A DNA stretch of 64,000 bases from TMED23 sp964566055 (GTDB taxonomy: Bacteria > Pseudomonadota > Alphaproteobacteria > Rhodospirillales > UBA2165), in assembly GCA_964566055.1 (NCBI GenBank), contig CAZMHI010000010.1, positions 1 to 64,000 of the forward strand. The letters are read 5' to 3'. The translations under genes were made by a program, and so were the position numbers. Below are positions 17,173 to 24,815 of this stretch, piece after piece. The number at the start of each line of letters is the position of its first letter. The first letter of the stretch is position 1. The notes beneath the pieces were generated by a model. It was not told the DNA's origin. It saw only the letters and a program-made list of their open reading frames with translations, and made no database searches.

Positions 17173-17883
17173 TCAATCCGGCCGCAGAATGTAGCCCTGG
17201 CCGCGCACCGTCTGTAAATAGCGCGGTAGTTTTGCATCCGGTTCTATCTTACGCCGGAGCCGGTTAACCTGGACATCGACCGTCCGCTCACCACCATCCG
17301 GCACCACCAGTTTCATCAAATATTCGCGGCTGAATATGGCTCCAGGCTTTTCCGCCAGAATTTTCAACAAGCGGGCTTCGGCCGAGGTCAGACCGATCAT
17401 TTCATCACCATGGCGGAGTTCTTCCCGCTCAAGATCAAACACAAACTCGCCCAAGCGCGCTTCGGTTGGCACCATCTCATCGACTTCCTGCGGCACCCGG
17501 CGGAGTATGCTGTTAATACGCAGCAATAGTTCACGCGGCTCAAAAGGTTTGATCAGATAATCATCGGCGCCCGCCTCAAGTCCGGTTATGCGGTCATCGG
17601 TTTCGGCCATCGCGGTCAGCATGAGGATCGGCACGTTAGCCACGGGGCTGCCCGATTGGCGGAGCGAGGCAGCAAATTCAAGGCCGGTTTCGTTCGGCAT
17701 CATCAAATCCAGCACAATCAGATCGAAGGCGACACTTGCCATTTTTGCCCGTGCGGCCTGGGTGTCTTCAGCCGCCGTGACGCCAAAGCCATTATCGCTG
17801 AGATATTTTTTCAGCAAATCCCGCAAGCGGTCATCATCATCAACTACAAGAATATGGGCGTTTTCTACACTCACTCGAGCCAA
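17173..17883 (-). CDS. OmpR-family response regulator
   Basis: 236 aa with a receiver domain: acidic pocket VDDDD (14-18), phospho-acceptor D59 (LIVLDLMMP), and K112 (YLIKPFEP), followed by a winged-helix effector domain (LTSAEARLLKILAEKPGAIFSREYLM, ERTVDVQVNRLRRKIEPD, YLQTVRGQGYIL). It pairs with the adjacent kinase and lies 8 bp downstream of a MarR-type gene, giving a marR-ompR-envZ operon. Confidence 0.95.
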   Translation of the reverse strand: MARVSVENAHILVVDDDDRLRDLLKKYLSDNGFGVTAAEDTQAARAKMASVAFDLIVLDLMMPNETGLEFAASLRQSGSPVANVPILMLTAMAETDDRITGLEAGADDYLIKPFEPRELLLRINSILRRVPQEVDEMVPTEARLGEFVFDLEREELRHGDEMIGLTSAEARLLKILAEKPGAIFSREYLMKLVVPDGGERTVDVQVNRLRRKIEPDAKLPRYLQTVRGQGYILRPD

Positions 17884-17891
17884 GCCTTTCG

Positions 17892-18389
17892 CTAAGTAGT
17901 CTCGTGTCTGCTAAATTCTTCCGGATTATTCATCATATTCAATAAAACTTGGTAAAAGCCGTCGACCGCATCAGGCCCGGCCGTTTTAAAAGCTTCGGCG
18001 ATACGCGAGCGCTGGTGAGCAGACAGCTTCTCTTCCAAAGCGTAACCTTTGTCGGTCAATGACAATAGCCGCTGCCGCCTGTCTTTGGGACCTTGCTCCT
18101 GGCTAATAAAATCCTCGCGGATCAATTGGCTGAGTACCCGCGACAGGCTTTGTTTGGTTATTTTTAATATGCTAAGCAAATCACTGACTGTGATATCGGG
18201 ATTGCGACCGACAAAATGGATAACGCGGTGATGGGCGCGGCCAAAGTCATAGTCTCCGAGAATGGCATCCGGCTCGCTGATAAAATCGCGATAGGAAAAA
18301 AACAACAGCTCCATGGCATCGCGCAGTTCAGCGTCTGAATAGGCGGCTTCCAGCTTCTCTTTTGGCGTATCGGGAGTTGACGCGTCCAT
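17892..18389 (-). CDS. MarR-family transcriptional regulator
   Basis: 165 aa from ATG 18389; the longer frame upstream is hydrophobic and A+T-rich and unlikely to be translated. The winged helix-turn-helix is seen in HHRVIHFVGRNPDITVSDLLSILKITKQSLSRVLSQLIREDFISQEQGPKDRRQRLLSLTDKG, with the DxRxR wing. It is the first gene of the unit with the two-component system and is divergent from ilvE; the 125-bp A+T-rich region between could carry both promoters and a MarR operator. Confidence 0.9.
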   Translation of the reverse strand: MDASTPDTPKEKLEAAYSDAELRDAMELLFFSYRDFISEPDAILGDYDFGRAHHRVIHFVGRNPDITVSDLLSILKITKQSLSRVLSQLIREDFISQEQGPKDRRQRLLSLTDKGYALEEKLSAHQRSRIAEAFKTAGPDAVDGFYQVLLNMMNNPEEFSRHETT

Positions 18390-18514
18390 TCTGAACCTTT
18401 TCAATAATAATATAATTATAAAAAAATAAGTCAGTGTTGTTGACATATATGCCAGATAACGCTATTTGAAGCAACATCATTTCGTAAAACAATAAAAACT
18501 GGGAAGAAAATTTC

Positions 18515-19414
18515 ATGCCAAGCGAAGGTTTTCACGACCGTGACGGGTTGATTTGGTACGATGGGGAAATGGTAGAGTGGCGCGATGCCAATCTGCATAT
18601 GTTAACGCATGCCCTGCATTACGCCTCTAGCGTGTTCGAGGGGGAACGCGTTTATGCCGGCAATATATTTAAACTCCGGGAACATACCGACCGGCTGATC
18701 AATTCAGCTGAAATAATGGGTTTTGAGATACCCTATTCAGCGGATGAGATCGATGTTGCCTGTATCGAGGCGTGTAAAGTCAACAACATCATCGATGGTT
18801 ATGTCCGCCCGATTGCCTGGCGCGGCAGTGAAATGATGGGTGTTTCGGCCCAGGAAACAAAAATTCACCTGGCCATCGCGGTTTGGGAATGGCCGTCCTA
18901 TTTCTCGCCGGAAGCCCGGAATAAGGGGATCAGCCTGAAAACCTCACAATGGCGCCGCCCGCCACCGGAATCGGCGCCCGTTCATGCAAAATCGGCCGGC
19001 CTCTATATGATCTGCACCATGTCCAAACATGAAGCCGAGGCCGCCGGCTATGATGACGCCTTGATGCTCGATTGGCGCGGCAATGTTGTGGAAGGCACCG
19101 GCGCTAATTTCTTTATGATTACCGAAGGCAATGTCATCAACACGCCTCCACCGGATTGCTTTTTGAACGGCATCACCCGCCAGACCGTTATCGAACTTGC
19201 CAAAAAACGCGGCTACAAATTGGTTGAGCGGCATATCAAGCCGGAAGAATTGCCGGATGCGCTCGAAATTTTTGTCACCGGTACAGCAGCGGAAGTCACG
19301 CCTGTGGGCAAAATTGATGATCTCGAACTTACGGTCGGTGAAGTTACCAAAAATTTGCGGAGCGACTATGAGAAACTGGTTGGCCGCTCGGAAGACGCCG
19401 CTTCGGCAGCCTAG
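18515..19414 (+). CDS. ilvE: Branched-chain amino acid aminotransferase
   Basis: PLP-dependent fold-type IV aminotransferase that makes Val, Leu and Ile from their keto acids. The PLP lysine is K159 (VHAKSAGLY). N-terminal DGLIWYDGEMVEWRDANLHMLTHALHYASSVFEGERVY and C-terminal VEGTGANFFMITEG and FVTGTAAEVTPVGKID are the family blocks. Length 299 aa. A TTGACA hexamer about 80 bp upstream is a weak promoter candidate. A DUF1491 gene follows after 26 bp, a common alphaproteobacterial neighbour. Confidence 0.95.
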   Translation: MPSEGFHDRDGLIWYDGEMVEWRDANLHMLTHALHYASSVFEGERVYAGNIFKLREHTDRLINSAEIMGFEIPYSADEIDVACIEACKVNNIIDGYVRPIAWRGSEMMGVSAQETKIHLAIAVWEWPSYFSPEARNKGISLKTSQWRRPPPESAPVHAKSAGLYMICTMSKHEAEAAGYDDALMLDWRGNVVEGTGANFFMITEGNVINTPPPDCFLNGITRQTVIELAKKRGYKLVERHIKPEELPDALEIFVTGTAAEVTPVGKIDDLELTVGEVTKNLRSDYEKLVGRSEDAASAA

Positions 19415-19440
19415 CTTTTTAGAATTGCCAAGAACTCAAA

Positions 19441-19782
19441 ATGGAACGTGATCGCCTAAAATCAGGCATCTGGATCCAAGCTCAAATTCGTCTTTGTGCG
19501 ATCTCTAATCTCGCGGCCTACGTGGTCAAAAAAGGCGATGCCGATGCGGGAGCAATTTTCCTTCGTCTCAATACGCTGGATGGCACATCCTGCATTTATT
19601 CGCAGACCCGTGACATGTCTGGCGAAATTGCCTGGTCCCAGGCTGGTAGCAGCGAGCCAATGGATGATCTGGCTGCCCATGAGTATCTCGAAAAACAGCA
19701 GAAATATGATCCCGATCTCTGGATACTAGAAATCGAGGACCCGGATGGGAAATATAAGTTCGACGGCGAGATTCTCAAATAG
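19441..19782 (+). CDS. DUF1491 family protein
   Basis: 113 aa. The start RLKSGIWIQAQIRLC, the central VVKKGDADAGAIFLRLNTLDGTSCIY and the end KYDPDLWILEIEDPDGKYKF are typical of the DUF1491 family, which is nearly confined to alphaproteobacteria and has no established function. It follows ilvE closely. The stop codon directly abuts a palindromic repeat (19782-19824). Confidence 0.85.
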   Translation: MERDRLKSGIWIQAQIRLCAISNLAAYVVKKGDADAGAIFLRLNTLDGTSCIYSQTRDMSGEIAWSQAGSSEPMDDLAAHEYLEKQQKYDPDLWILEIEDPDGKYKFDGEILK

Positions 19783-19824
19783 TTAATTTTTTCAATAGTG
19801 CCAGTCACCTTTTAAAAAATTAAC
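19782..19824. repeat. Palindromic intergenic repeat, copy 1
   Basis: GTTAATTTTTT (19782-19792) and AAAAAATTAAC (19814-19824) are perfect 11-bp inverted arms around an AGTGCCAGTCACC core. It begins on the last base of the DUF1491 stop codon. A very similar element lies at 35231-35273, also starting at a stop codon. It can act as a terminator on either strand and looks like a REP/REPIN-type repeat. Confidence 0.7.
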
Positions 19825-19926
19825 CTTTGCCCACGCAGCCGTGATGGTTCGCCTCTTGACGCGGCAGTCAATATGCCGGAAAATTTTTCAAATACCGAAA
19901 AACTTAAAAAAGTTACATGGGGAATT

Positions 19927-20802
19927 ATGATGCAACAGCTCAAATACCTTTTCGGTTTTATTACCATCATTACTGCTGCAATCTTTTTAGCAGCGCCAAG
20001 CCTGGCCCAAAGTAAGGCACCCAAACCGGTGCGAGCGCCCTGTGGCGCTGGTTTTGTGCACAATCAGCAAATCCAGCCGGGCCTAAATCCGCTGCTACAC
20101 AAGGCCTCTTTCCAACTAGCCGATGTGCAGGCCGGTGCTTTGCGTTTGAGCTTTATCGGCCACGCCTCTTTCCTCATCGAATCGCCCCAAGGGGTTAAGG
20201 TAATCACCGACTATAATGATTATTTCCGGGCCAAAGTGCTGCCCGATATCGCCACCATGAATATTGACCGCGGCAATCACTCGACGGATACAATCGAGCC
20301 CAGCGTTAAATTTGCCCTGCGCGGTTGGGATATCGGTCATGGCATACCGCGTCACGATATCGCTTATAAAGATGTGAGGGTTTACAATCTACCGACCAAT
20401 TTGCAGGATTTCGGCACTGGCTTTTCGAATTTCAGCTCGATGTTTATTATCCAGTCGGGCGGTATTTGCGTCGGCCATATGGGCCATCTCAGACACATCC
20501 TGGATACCAAAGCCTTCGCCAAAATCGGCCGCATAGATGTGCTGCTGGTGCCGATTGACCGGCGGGTAACGCAAAGTATTGAAGAGCTCATCCACAATAT
20601 AAAAGGCATTCAGCCGCGCATGATCGTGCCGATGCATTTCAATGCCATGTTTACTGCAGAGGAATTTCTCGCTCAAGTAAGTGGTATATTCCCCGTAAAG
20701 CGGACCACCCAAAGCTCGATCATCCTCAGTCGCGCGACCTTACCGCGTAAAACAGAAGTCCTGCTGATGCGCCCCCAGACATCTTACGGCGAACAATATT
20801 AG
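19927..20802 (+). CDS. Exported MBL-fold metallo-hydrolase-like protein, copy 1
   Basis: About 291 aa from ATG 19927 (or 19930), with a signal peptide (LKYLFGFITIITAAIFLAAPSLAQS, cleavage after AQ/S region). The UlaG/RomA-like MBL fold is indicated by LSFIGHASFLIESPQGVKVITDY, VLLVPIDRR and MIVPMHFNAMF. The usual zinc motif is degenerate: where the paralogue has NNSHTSHWTD this copy has NIDRGNHSTD, losing the first His. GICVGHMGHLRH is kept. It lies 14 bp before its paralogue and is probably cotranscribed. Substrate unknown; metal binding may be altered. Confidence 0.8.
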   Translation: MMQQLKYLFGFITIITAAIFLAAPSLAQSKAPKPVRAPCGAGFVHNQQIQPGLNPLLHKASFQLADVQAGALRLSFIGHASFLIESPQGVKVITDYNDYFRAKVLPDIATMNIDRGNHSTDTIEPSVKFALRGWDIGHGIPRHDIAYKDVRVYNLPTNLQDFGTGFSNFSSMFIIQSGGICVGHMGHLRHILDTKAFAKIGRIDVLLVPIDRRVTQSIEELIHNIKGIQPRMIVPMHFNAMFTAEEFLAQVSGIFPVKRTTQSSIILSRATLPRKTEVLLMRPQTSYGEQY

Positions 20803-20816
20803 GGAATTCCACTGTA

Positions 20817-21665
20817 ATGAAGCTACGTCTGCTCATAGCGACAGTTACCCTGAGCTTGATCTGGTTTACCGGATCAGCCACGGCAGCGCCGCTTTACGCC
20901 CAGGCTAAATCCCAGGAAAATTCCAAGGCGAAACAATATGTCCCCTGTGGCTTGGGCCTGGTTGAGAACAATCTCCTCAAGCGGGCGTCCCTGCAATTGG
21001 CCGATGTACCGGGCGGCAGTGTTAAAATCACTTTTGTCGGTCATTCAACTTTCATGATGGAAACACCCAAAGGCGTGGCGGTTTCAACGGATTACTCCGG
21101 CTTACAAACACCGGATCGCATACCCGACATTGTAACAATGAACAATTCACACACCAGCCATTGGACGGATTTTATCGACCCTAAAATTATCCATGTCCTG
21201 CGTGGCTGGGACCCCGCAGGCGGCATTGCCCGGCATCATCTCAGATTTAAAGATATGAGGATCTATAATCTGCCGACCAATATCTTTGATTTCGGCAAAG
21301 GCGCGGTGAACGGCAATTCGGTTTTCGTCTATGAAGCCGGTGGGCTCTGCATGGCGCATCTCGGTCATCTGCATCATTTCCTCAGCAAAGAACAAGTCGC
21401 TCAGCTCGGCCGTATCGACGTACTCTACGTGCCGATTGACGGCGTAAATACCCTCAGCCACGAAGAAGCGCTCCACATTATCGGCCAGATCAATCCCCGC
21501 ATAATTATGCCGATGCATTTATCAGCCTTTGGCGAGGCCGACGCGTTCCCTTCAACTGCTGGACAGAAGTACAAAGTTAAATTTTTGGAACAAGACAATA
21601 TCGTGCTCAACCGGTCGATGTTGCCGGTGAAAACCGAGGTCTGGTTTTTAACGGAAAAATTCTAA
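20817..21665 (+). CDS. Exported MBL-fold metallo-hydrolase-like protein, copy 2
   Basis: 282 aa with a signal peptide (KLRLLIATVTLSLIWFTGSATAAPLYAQ). MBL-fold blocks parallel copy 1: ITFVGHSTFMMETPKGVAVSTDYSG, TMNNSHTSHWTDF, HVLRGWDPAGGIARH, GGLCMAHLGHLHHFL, VPIDG and IIMPMHLSAFG. It keeps both His of SHTSH that copy 1 partly lost, so it may be the catalytic member. The two share a CGxGxVxN start after the signal peptide (CGLGLVENN here, CGAGFVHNQ in copy 1). A tandem duplication is evident. The role is unknown. Confidence 0.82.
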   Translation: MKLRLLIATVTLSLIWFTGSATAAPLYAQAKSQENSKAKQYVPCGLGLVENNLLKRASLQLADVPGGSVKITFVGHSTFMMETPKGVAVSTDYSGLQTPDRIPDIVTMNNSHTSHWTDFIDPKIIHVLRGWDPAGGIARHHLRFKDMRIYNLPTNIFDFGKGAVNGNSVFVYEAGGLCMAHLGHLHHFLSKEQVAQLGRIDVLYVPIDGVNTLSHEEALHIIGQINPRIIMPMHLSAFGEADAFPSTAGQKYKVKFLEQDNIVLNRSMLPVKTEVWFLTEKF

Positions 21666-21676
21666 AGCAGTGTCAC

Positions 21677-21898
21677 TTATTCTTCGAGATCCAGCTCTTT
21701 AACCTGGCGTTTTAGATCTTCAATGCGGCGATCAGACATAATCGTCCAGATTCCCAAGCAAAGCAGGACAAATCCAAATCCAAAACCGAGAACCATGGGT
21801 TTCCAATCCCAGCCTTGAATAACTGCGGCAATGCCAAGCGCGAACCCGATAATACTCCAAATCAAATGTTGTTTGGCTTTGGCCGGTAGTGTTCTCAC
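21677..21898 (-). CDS. Small two-helix membrane protein
   Basis: 73 aa: basic N-terminus, two transmembrane helices (LIWSIIGFALGIAAVI and MVLGFGFGFVLLCLGIWTIM) separated by a QGWDWKP turn, then a charged coiled-coil tail (RRIEDLKRQVKELDLEE). This layout is common in alphaproteobacterial small envelope proteins of unknown function. It is convergent with the MBL pair and lies 92 bp downstream of the LOG-family gene, possibly with its own promoter. Confidence 0.6.
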   Translation of the reverse strand: MRTLPAKAKQHLIWSIIGFALGIAAVIQGWDWKPMVLGFGFGFVLLCLGIWTIMSDRRIEDLKRQVKELDLEE

Positions 21899-21990
21899 GA
21901 TCCTACATCCTTATTTCAGTCGAATTTCTCAAACTAGTAAATGGGTCTAACAGCAAAAAGTAAACGGAAGATTACTTAGGAATTACGATC

Positions 21991-22848
21991 CTATAATATA
22001 CCACCAGGATGATCCAAGGCATTTTCAGCTAATTCGGTGGTTATGTAGTCAAAGGCATCCGAGACTTCGTCGGTTATATATATCATATCGAGATCCTCCG
22101 GACTGATTGTGCCATATTCGACCAAGGCGTCTAAATTGACAATATTTTTCCAGTACTGTTCACCATAGAGCACAATTTTAATCGGCTTGGTTAATTTGCC
22201 GGTCTGATCGAGAGTTACCACTTCAAATAGCTCGTCCAGGGTGCCGAAGCCGCCTGGAAATACCACGATCACCTTGGCCAAATAGACAAACCAGAATTTA
22301 CGCATAAAGAAGTAATGAAACTCAAAACCTAAATGGCGGGTGATATAGGGATTGTCGTGTTGCTCAAACGGCAGTGAAATATTGAGCCCGATGTTCAAGC
22401 CTTTGGCCTCAGAGGCGCCGCGATTTGCTGCCTCCATGATGCCGGGTCCACCACCGGTGCAAATAACAAAGCGGCGTTCGTCACCCTCCTCTCCTAGATC
22501 CTTCGACCAGTGGGTTAGCTGTTTGGCCAGTTCGCGGGCCTCTTCGTAGTAGCGCGACATCATGAGGTCTCGCTCAGCTTTGGCGATCTGTTTTGCCGAT
22601 GCTTTGGCTTTCTTGGCCTCACGCAATGCTGTTTGGGCCTGGCGGCGGGATTTGGTCCGGGCTGAGCCGAAAAATACAATCGTATCTTTGACATTGAAAT
22701 TTTCAAACCGGGTTTCAGGTTCAAGATACTCCGCCTGAATGCGTAAGGGTCGGGCATCGCGAGATCCCAGAAACTCCTCGTTTTTATAGGCTTTGACGGT
22801 ACGGTAGCGTGATTTCTTGGAGGTTTTTTTGGCTGGCTTTTTAGTCAT
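21991..22848 (-). CDS. LOG-family (TIGR00730) Rossmann-fold protein
   Basis: 285 aa. The lysine-decarboxylase-like motif is present as VICTGGGPGIMEAANRGASEAKG and PGGFGTLDELFEVVTLDQ, i.e. the PGGxGTxxE signature of LOG proteins, which hydrolyse nucleoside monophosphates (cytokinin riboside 5'-phosphates in plants; AMP in several bacteria). A basic 40-residue N-terminal extension (TKKPAKKTSKKSRYRTVKAYK) precedes the domain and a long Ala/Lys helix is inserted near residues 70-95. Substrate cannot be told; a purine nucleotide role is plausible. Confidence 0.88.
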   Translation of the reverse strand: MTKKPAKKTSKKSRYRTVKAYKNEEFLGSRDARPLRIQAEYLEPETRFENFNVKDTIVFFGSARTKSRRQAQTALREAKKAKASAKQIAKAERDLMMSRYYEEARELAKQLTHWSKDLGEEGDERRFVICTGGGPGIMEAANRGASEAKGLNIGLNISLPFEQHDNPYITRHLGFEFHYFFMRKFWFVYLAKVIVVFPGGFGTLDELFEVVTLDQTGKLTKPIKIVLYGEQYWKNIVNLDALVEYGTISPEDLDMIYITDEVSDAFDYITTELAENALDHPGGIL

Positions 22849-23129
22849 TTACGTTTTCCGTATTTGTTGCTGACATTAAATTACCACAGAGGACAGTGAG
22901 AACACAGAGGGATTGAAATGAAGTACATTTTTTCGAATGTGCTCGGAAGAAAGTTGATTTTGCTATCGGATATTAGTGCCTGCTTTACTGCCGATAGCGG
23001 ACGGCAGATCAGCGACGGATAATTCTCTCTAGTATATTTGCATGAATACGTGTTTACTCTGTAAAATAATTTCACTTTTAAATTGCACCTCCAAATTTAC
23101 CCTGGAATTTATAATACGAGGTTGCTTCA
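22849..23129. other. A+T-rich intergenic region with a CACAGAGG repeat remnant
   Basis: Spacer between the divergent LOG gene and the secreted repeat protein. It contains two near copies of ACCACAGAGG/AACACAGAGG at 22883-22892 and 22901-22910, a pattern that recurs in intergenic DNA of many bacteria. Short frames here have no ribosome-binding site or recognisable content. It must hold the promoter of the 23130 gene (TATAAT-like TATAATACG at about 23110). Confidence 0.4.
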
Positions 23130-24080
23130 ATGATGGAAAAAATCAAATTTAGAATTGTATTCATATCACTTTGCGTTTTTACCACCGTATTCTTGCCGAC
23201 AAAAGAACCTCTGGCACAAGAAAAAATAACGCCATCGGAGGTGTATTCCCAGATGCTGGTGATAAGCCGCGAATTGATTGAAATCAAAAATCTAAACGAA
23301 GTCTCTCGCCAAGATATTAAAATCAGCGCCAATATTCTATTGAATGAAATTCAGCCACGGCATGTTATCCAAAAATCAATCGAAATTGAGGATCGGTTGG
23401 ATCAACTTACTCGACTACTCGGCCACCGTGGCAAAGCAATTGAACCTATGCCAATTACCAATGTAAAACCTAGTGACGTCTTGCGGCGGGCAAATAGTAT
23501 CATCGAACGGATGCAAATCTTACGGAAAATGAATGGACGTGCCGGTGACCTGGAAATTCCGCCCAAGAATTTTGGCAAACGACCAAGCAATGTATACGCA
23601 GTCCTTACGCGCATAAACATCATTTTAGACTTGCTTGGCACGCCTTCCACTCGACCGTCCCAAGTGTTCCGCCGCGCGCAGTTAATTTCCCTCCTATTGG
23701 AGAAATTCTGTCGCGACGTACAGTGTTTCTTACCCTCGCGAACAGGCAAAATACCAGCGAGCAAGAAACCTCGTGAAGTATATATCGAATCGTTCAAATT
23801 GATTAACTTGTTGCCGACCCTCCTTGAAAAATTGAACACCAAAATTCCAGGTGGCGTTGTTGCGCAGGAGATCAAGCATGGAGCAATTACACCAGCTTTC
23901 GTGAATGATAATCTTGGAACAATCGTTGCTGACCTTTTAGCAGTAAATGCGGCATTGGGAAAATCTGGCTCAGTTCAATTGCCACCTCTGCGACAAGCGA
24001 TAAACCCCACCGAGGTATGGTCCGAAATTAGCTATAGTGTGCAGGTAGCTCGTAGTATTATCACGTCTCCTACCCGCTGA
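23130..24080 (+). CDS. Secreted protein of eight P-x-x-V helical repeats
   Basis: 316 aa with an N-terminal signal peptide (IKFRIVFISLCVFTTVFLPTKEPLAQ). The mature part is built from eight units, each starting P-x-x-[VF-like aromatic] such as TPSEVYSQ, KPSDVLRR, RPSNVYAV, RPSQVFRR, KPREVYIE, NPTEVWSE, followed by an amphipathic helix rich in Ile/Leu. The marker prolines are at about 35, 76, 114, 152, 176, 214, 255 and 293: spacing is 38-41 residues except for one 24-residue unit. Two Cys (194, 199) may form a disulfide. The gene is A+T-richer than its neighbours and stands alone. I do not recognise the family; a periplasmic helical scaffold is the structural inference. Confidence 0.75.
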   Translation: MMEKIKFRIVFISLCVFTTVFLPTKEPLAQEKITPSEVYSQMLVISRELIEIKNLNEVSRQDIKISANILLNEIQPRHVIQKSIEIEDRLDQLTRLLGHRGKAIEPMPITNVKPSDVLRRANSIIERMQILRKMNGRAGDLEIPPKNFGKRPSNVYAVLTRINIILDLLGTPSTRPSQVFRRAQLISLLLEKFCRDVQCFLPSRTGKIPASKKPREVYIESFKLINLLPTLLEKLNTKIPGGVVAQEIKHGAITPAFVNDNLGTIVADLLAVNAALGKSGSVQLPPLRQAINPTEVWSEISYSVQVARSIITSPTR

Positions 24081-24108
24081 TTGTCTTTATCCGCTTTTCG
24101 AGAGAAAT

Positions 24109-24561
24109 TTACTTCCCCCACTTATCCGCAGCGTGGTCATCAGCGGCTTTTGCTTCGACCCAGCTGGTGCCGTCCGGGGTTTCTTCGCTTTTCCAGAAGG
24201 GCGCTTTGGTCTTGAGCCAGTCGATGAGGAATTCACAAGCCTCAAAGGCGGCCTTGCGGTGGGCGGAGGCTGTGACCACCAGGACAATCTGATCCCCCGG
24301 TTCCAAGCGGCCATAACGGTGGATGATGAGCGTGTCATCCAAGGGCCAGCGTTCATGGGCCTCAGCTTCGATCTTGGCTAATTGTTTCTCGGTCATGCCG
24401 GGATAGTGTTCGAGGGTCATCGCCGTAATAGACTTGCCGTCATCAGCATCCCGCACCAAGCCTAAAAAGCTGCAGACGCCACCGACATTGGTACTCACCG
24501 CAGAAATTTTGGCAATTTCTGCACCGGCATCAAAATCCTCAGCTTGAACCTTAATTGTCAT
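24109..24561 (-). CDS. moaE: Molybdopterin synthase catalytic subunit
   Basis: 150 aa. Converts precursor Z (cPMP) to molybdopterin together with MoaD. Family blocks: GGVCSFLGLVRD, MTLEHYPGMTEKQL, IIHRYGRLEPGDQIVLVVTASAHRKAAFEAC, and the active-site lysines in KTKAPFWKSE. The ATG shares one base with the moaD stop (TGATG). It is the last gene of a moeA-side cofactor cluster; its product would be needed for the xanthine dehydrogenase encoded further along. Confidence 0.96.
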   Translation of the reverse strand: MTIKVQAEDFDAGAEIAKISAVSTNVGGVCSFLGLVRDADDGKSITAMTLEHYPGMTEKQLAKIEAEAHERWPLDDTLIIHRYGRLEPGDQIVLVVTASAHRKAAFEACEFLIDWLKTKAPFWKSEETPDGTSWVEAKAADDHAADKWGK

Positions 24562-24812
24562 CAGCCACCTGTCATCGGTGGGAAAAAGGCCACTTCGTCG
24601 CTGTCTTTAACAGCTGCATCAAACTCAACATGTTCCTGATTAACGGCCACCCGAATATGGTTGCGATCCGCGAAGGCATCGGCATAGCCGTTACCCCGGG
24701 CCTCCAGCCAATCGAGCAGGCCGTTCACATCAGCTACATCGCCGGGCAACTCTACATCTTCCTCGGCGATATTGGCCTTTTCCCTGAAATGGGCAAAATA
24801 AAGAATTTTCAT
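24561..24812 (-). CDS. moaD: Molybdopterin synthase sulfur carrier subunit
   Basis: 83-aa ubiquitin-like protein ending in the required Gly-Gly (PPMTGG), the site of thiocarboxylation before sulfur transfer in the MoaE active site. It opens MKILYFAHFREKANIAEEDVELP. Its start lies 3 bp after the moeA stop, and its stop overlaps moaE, so the three are one transcript. Confidence 0.95.
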   Translation of the reverse strand: MKILYFAHFREKANIAEEDVELPGDVADVNGLLDWLEARGNGYADAFADRNHIRVAVNQEHVEFDAAVKDSDEVAFFPPMTGG

Positions 24813-24815
24813 AAC

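Noticed and set aside
22881..23075. Short minus-strand frame in the spacer before the secreted repeat protein
   Set aside because: Composition follows the A+T-rich spacer, no ribosome-binding site and no recognisable content.
23130..24080. CRISPR-like array suspected from regular spacing in the repeat protein gene
   Set aside because: The periodicity is at protein level; the DNA units are not identical and lie in one long open frame.
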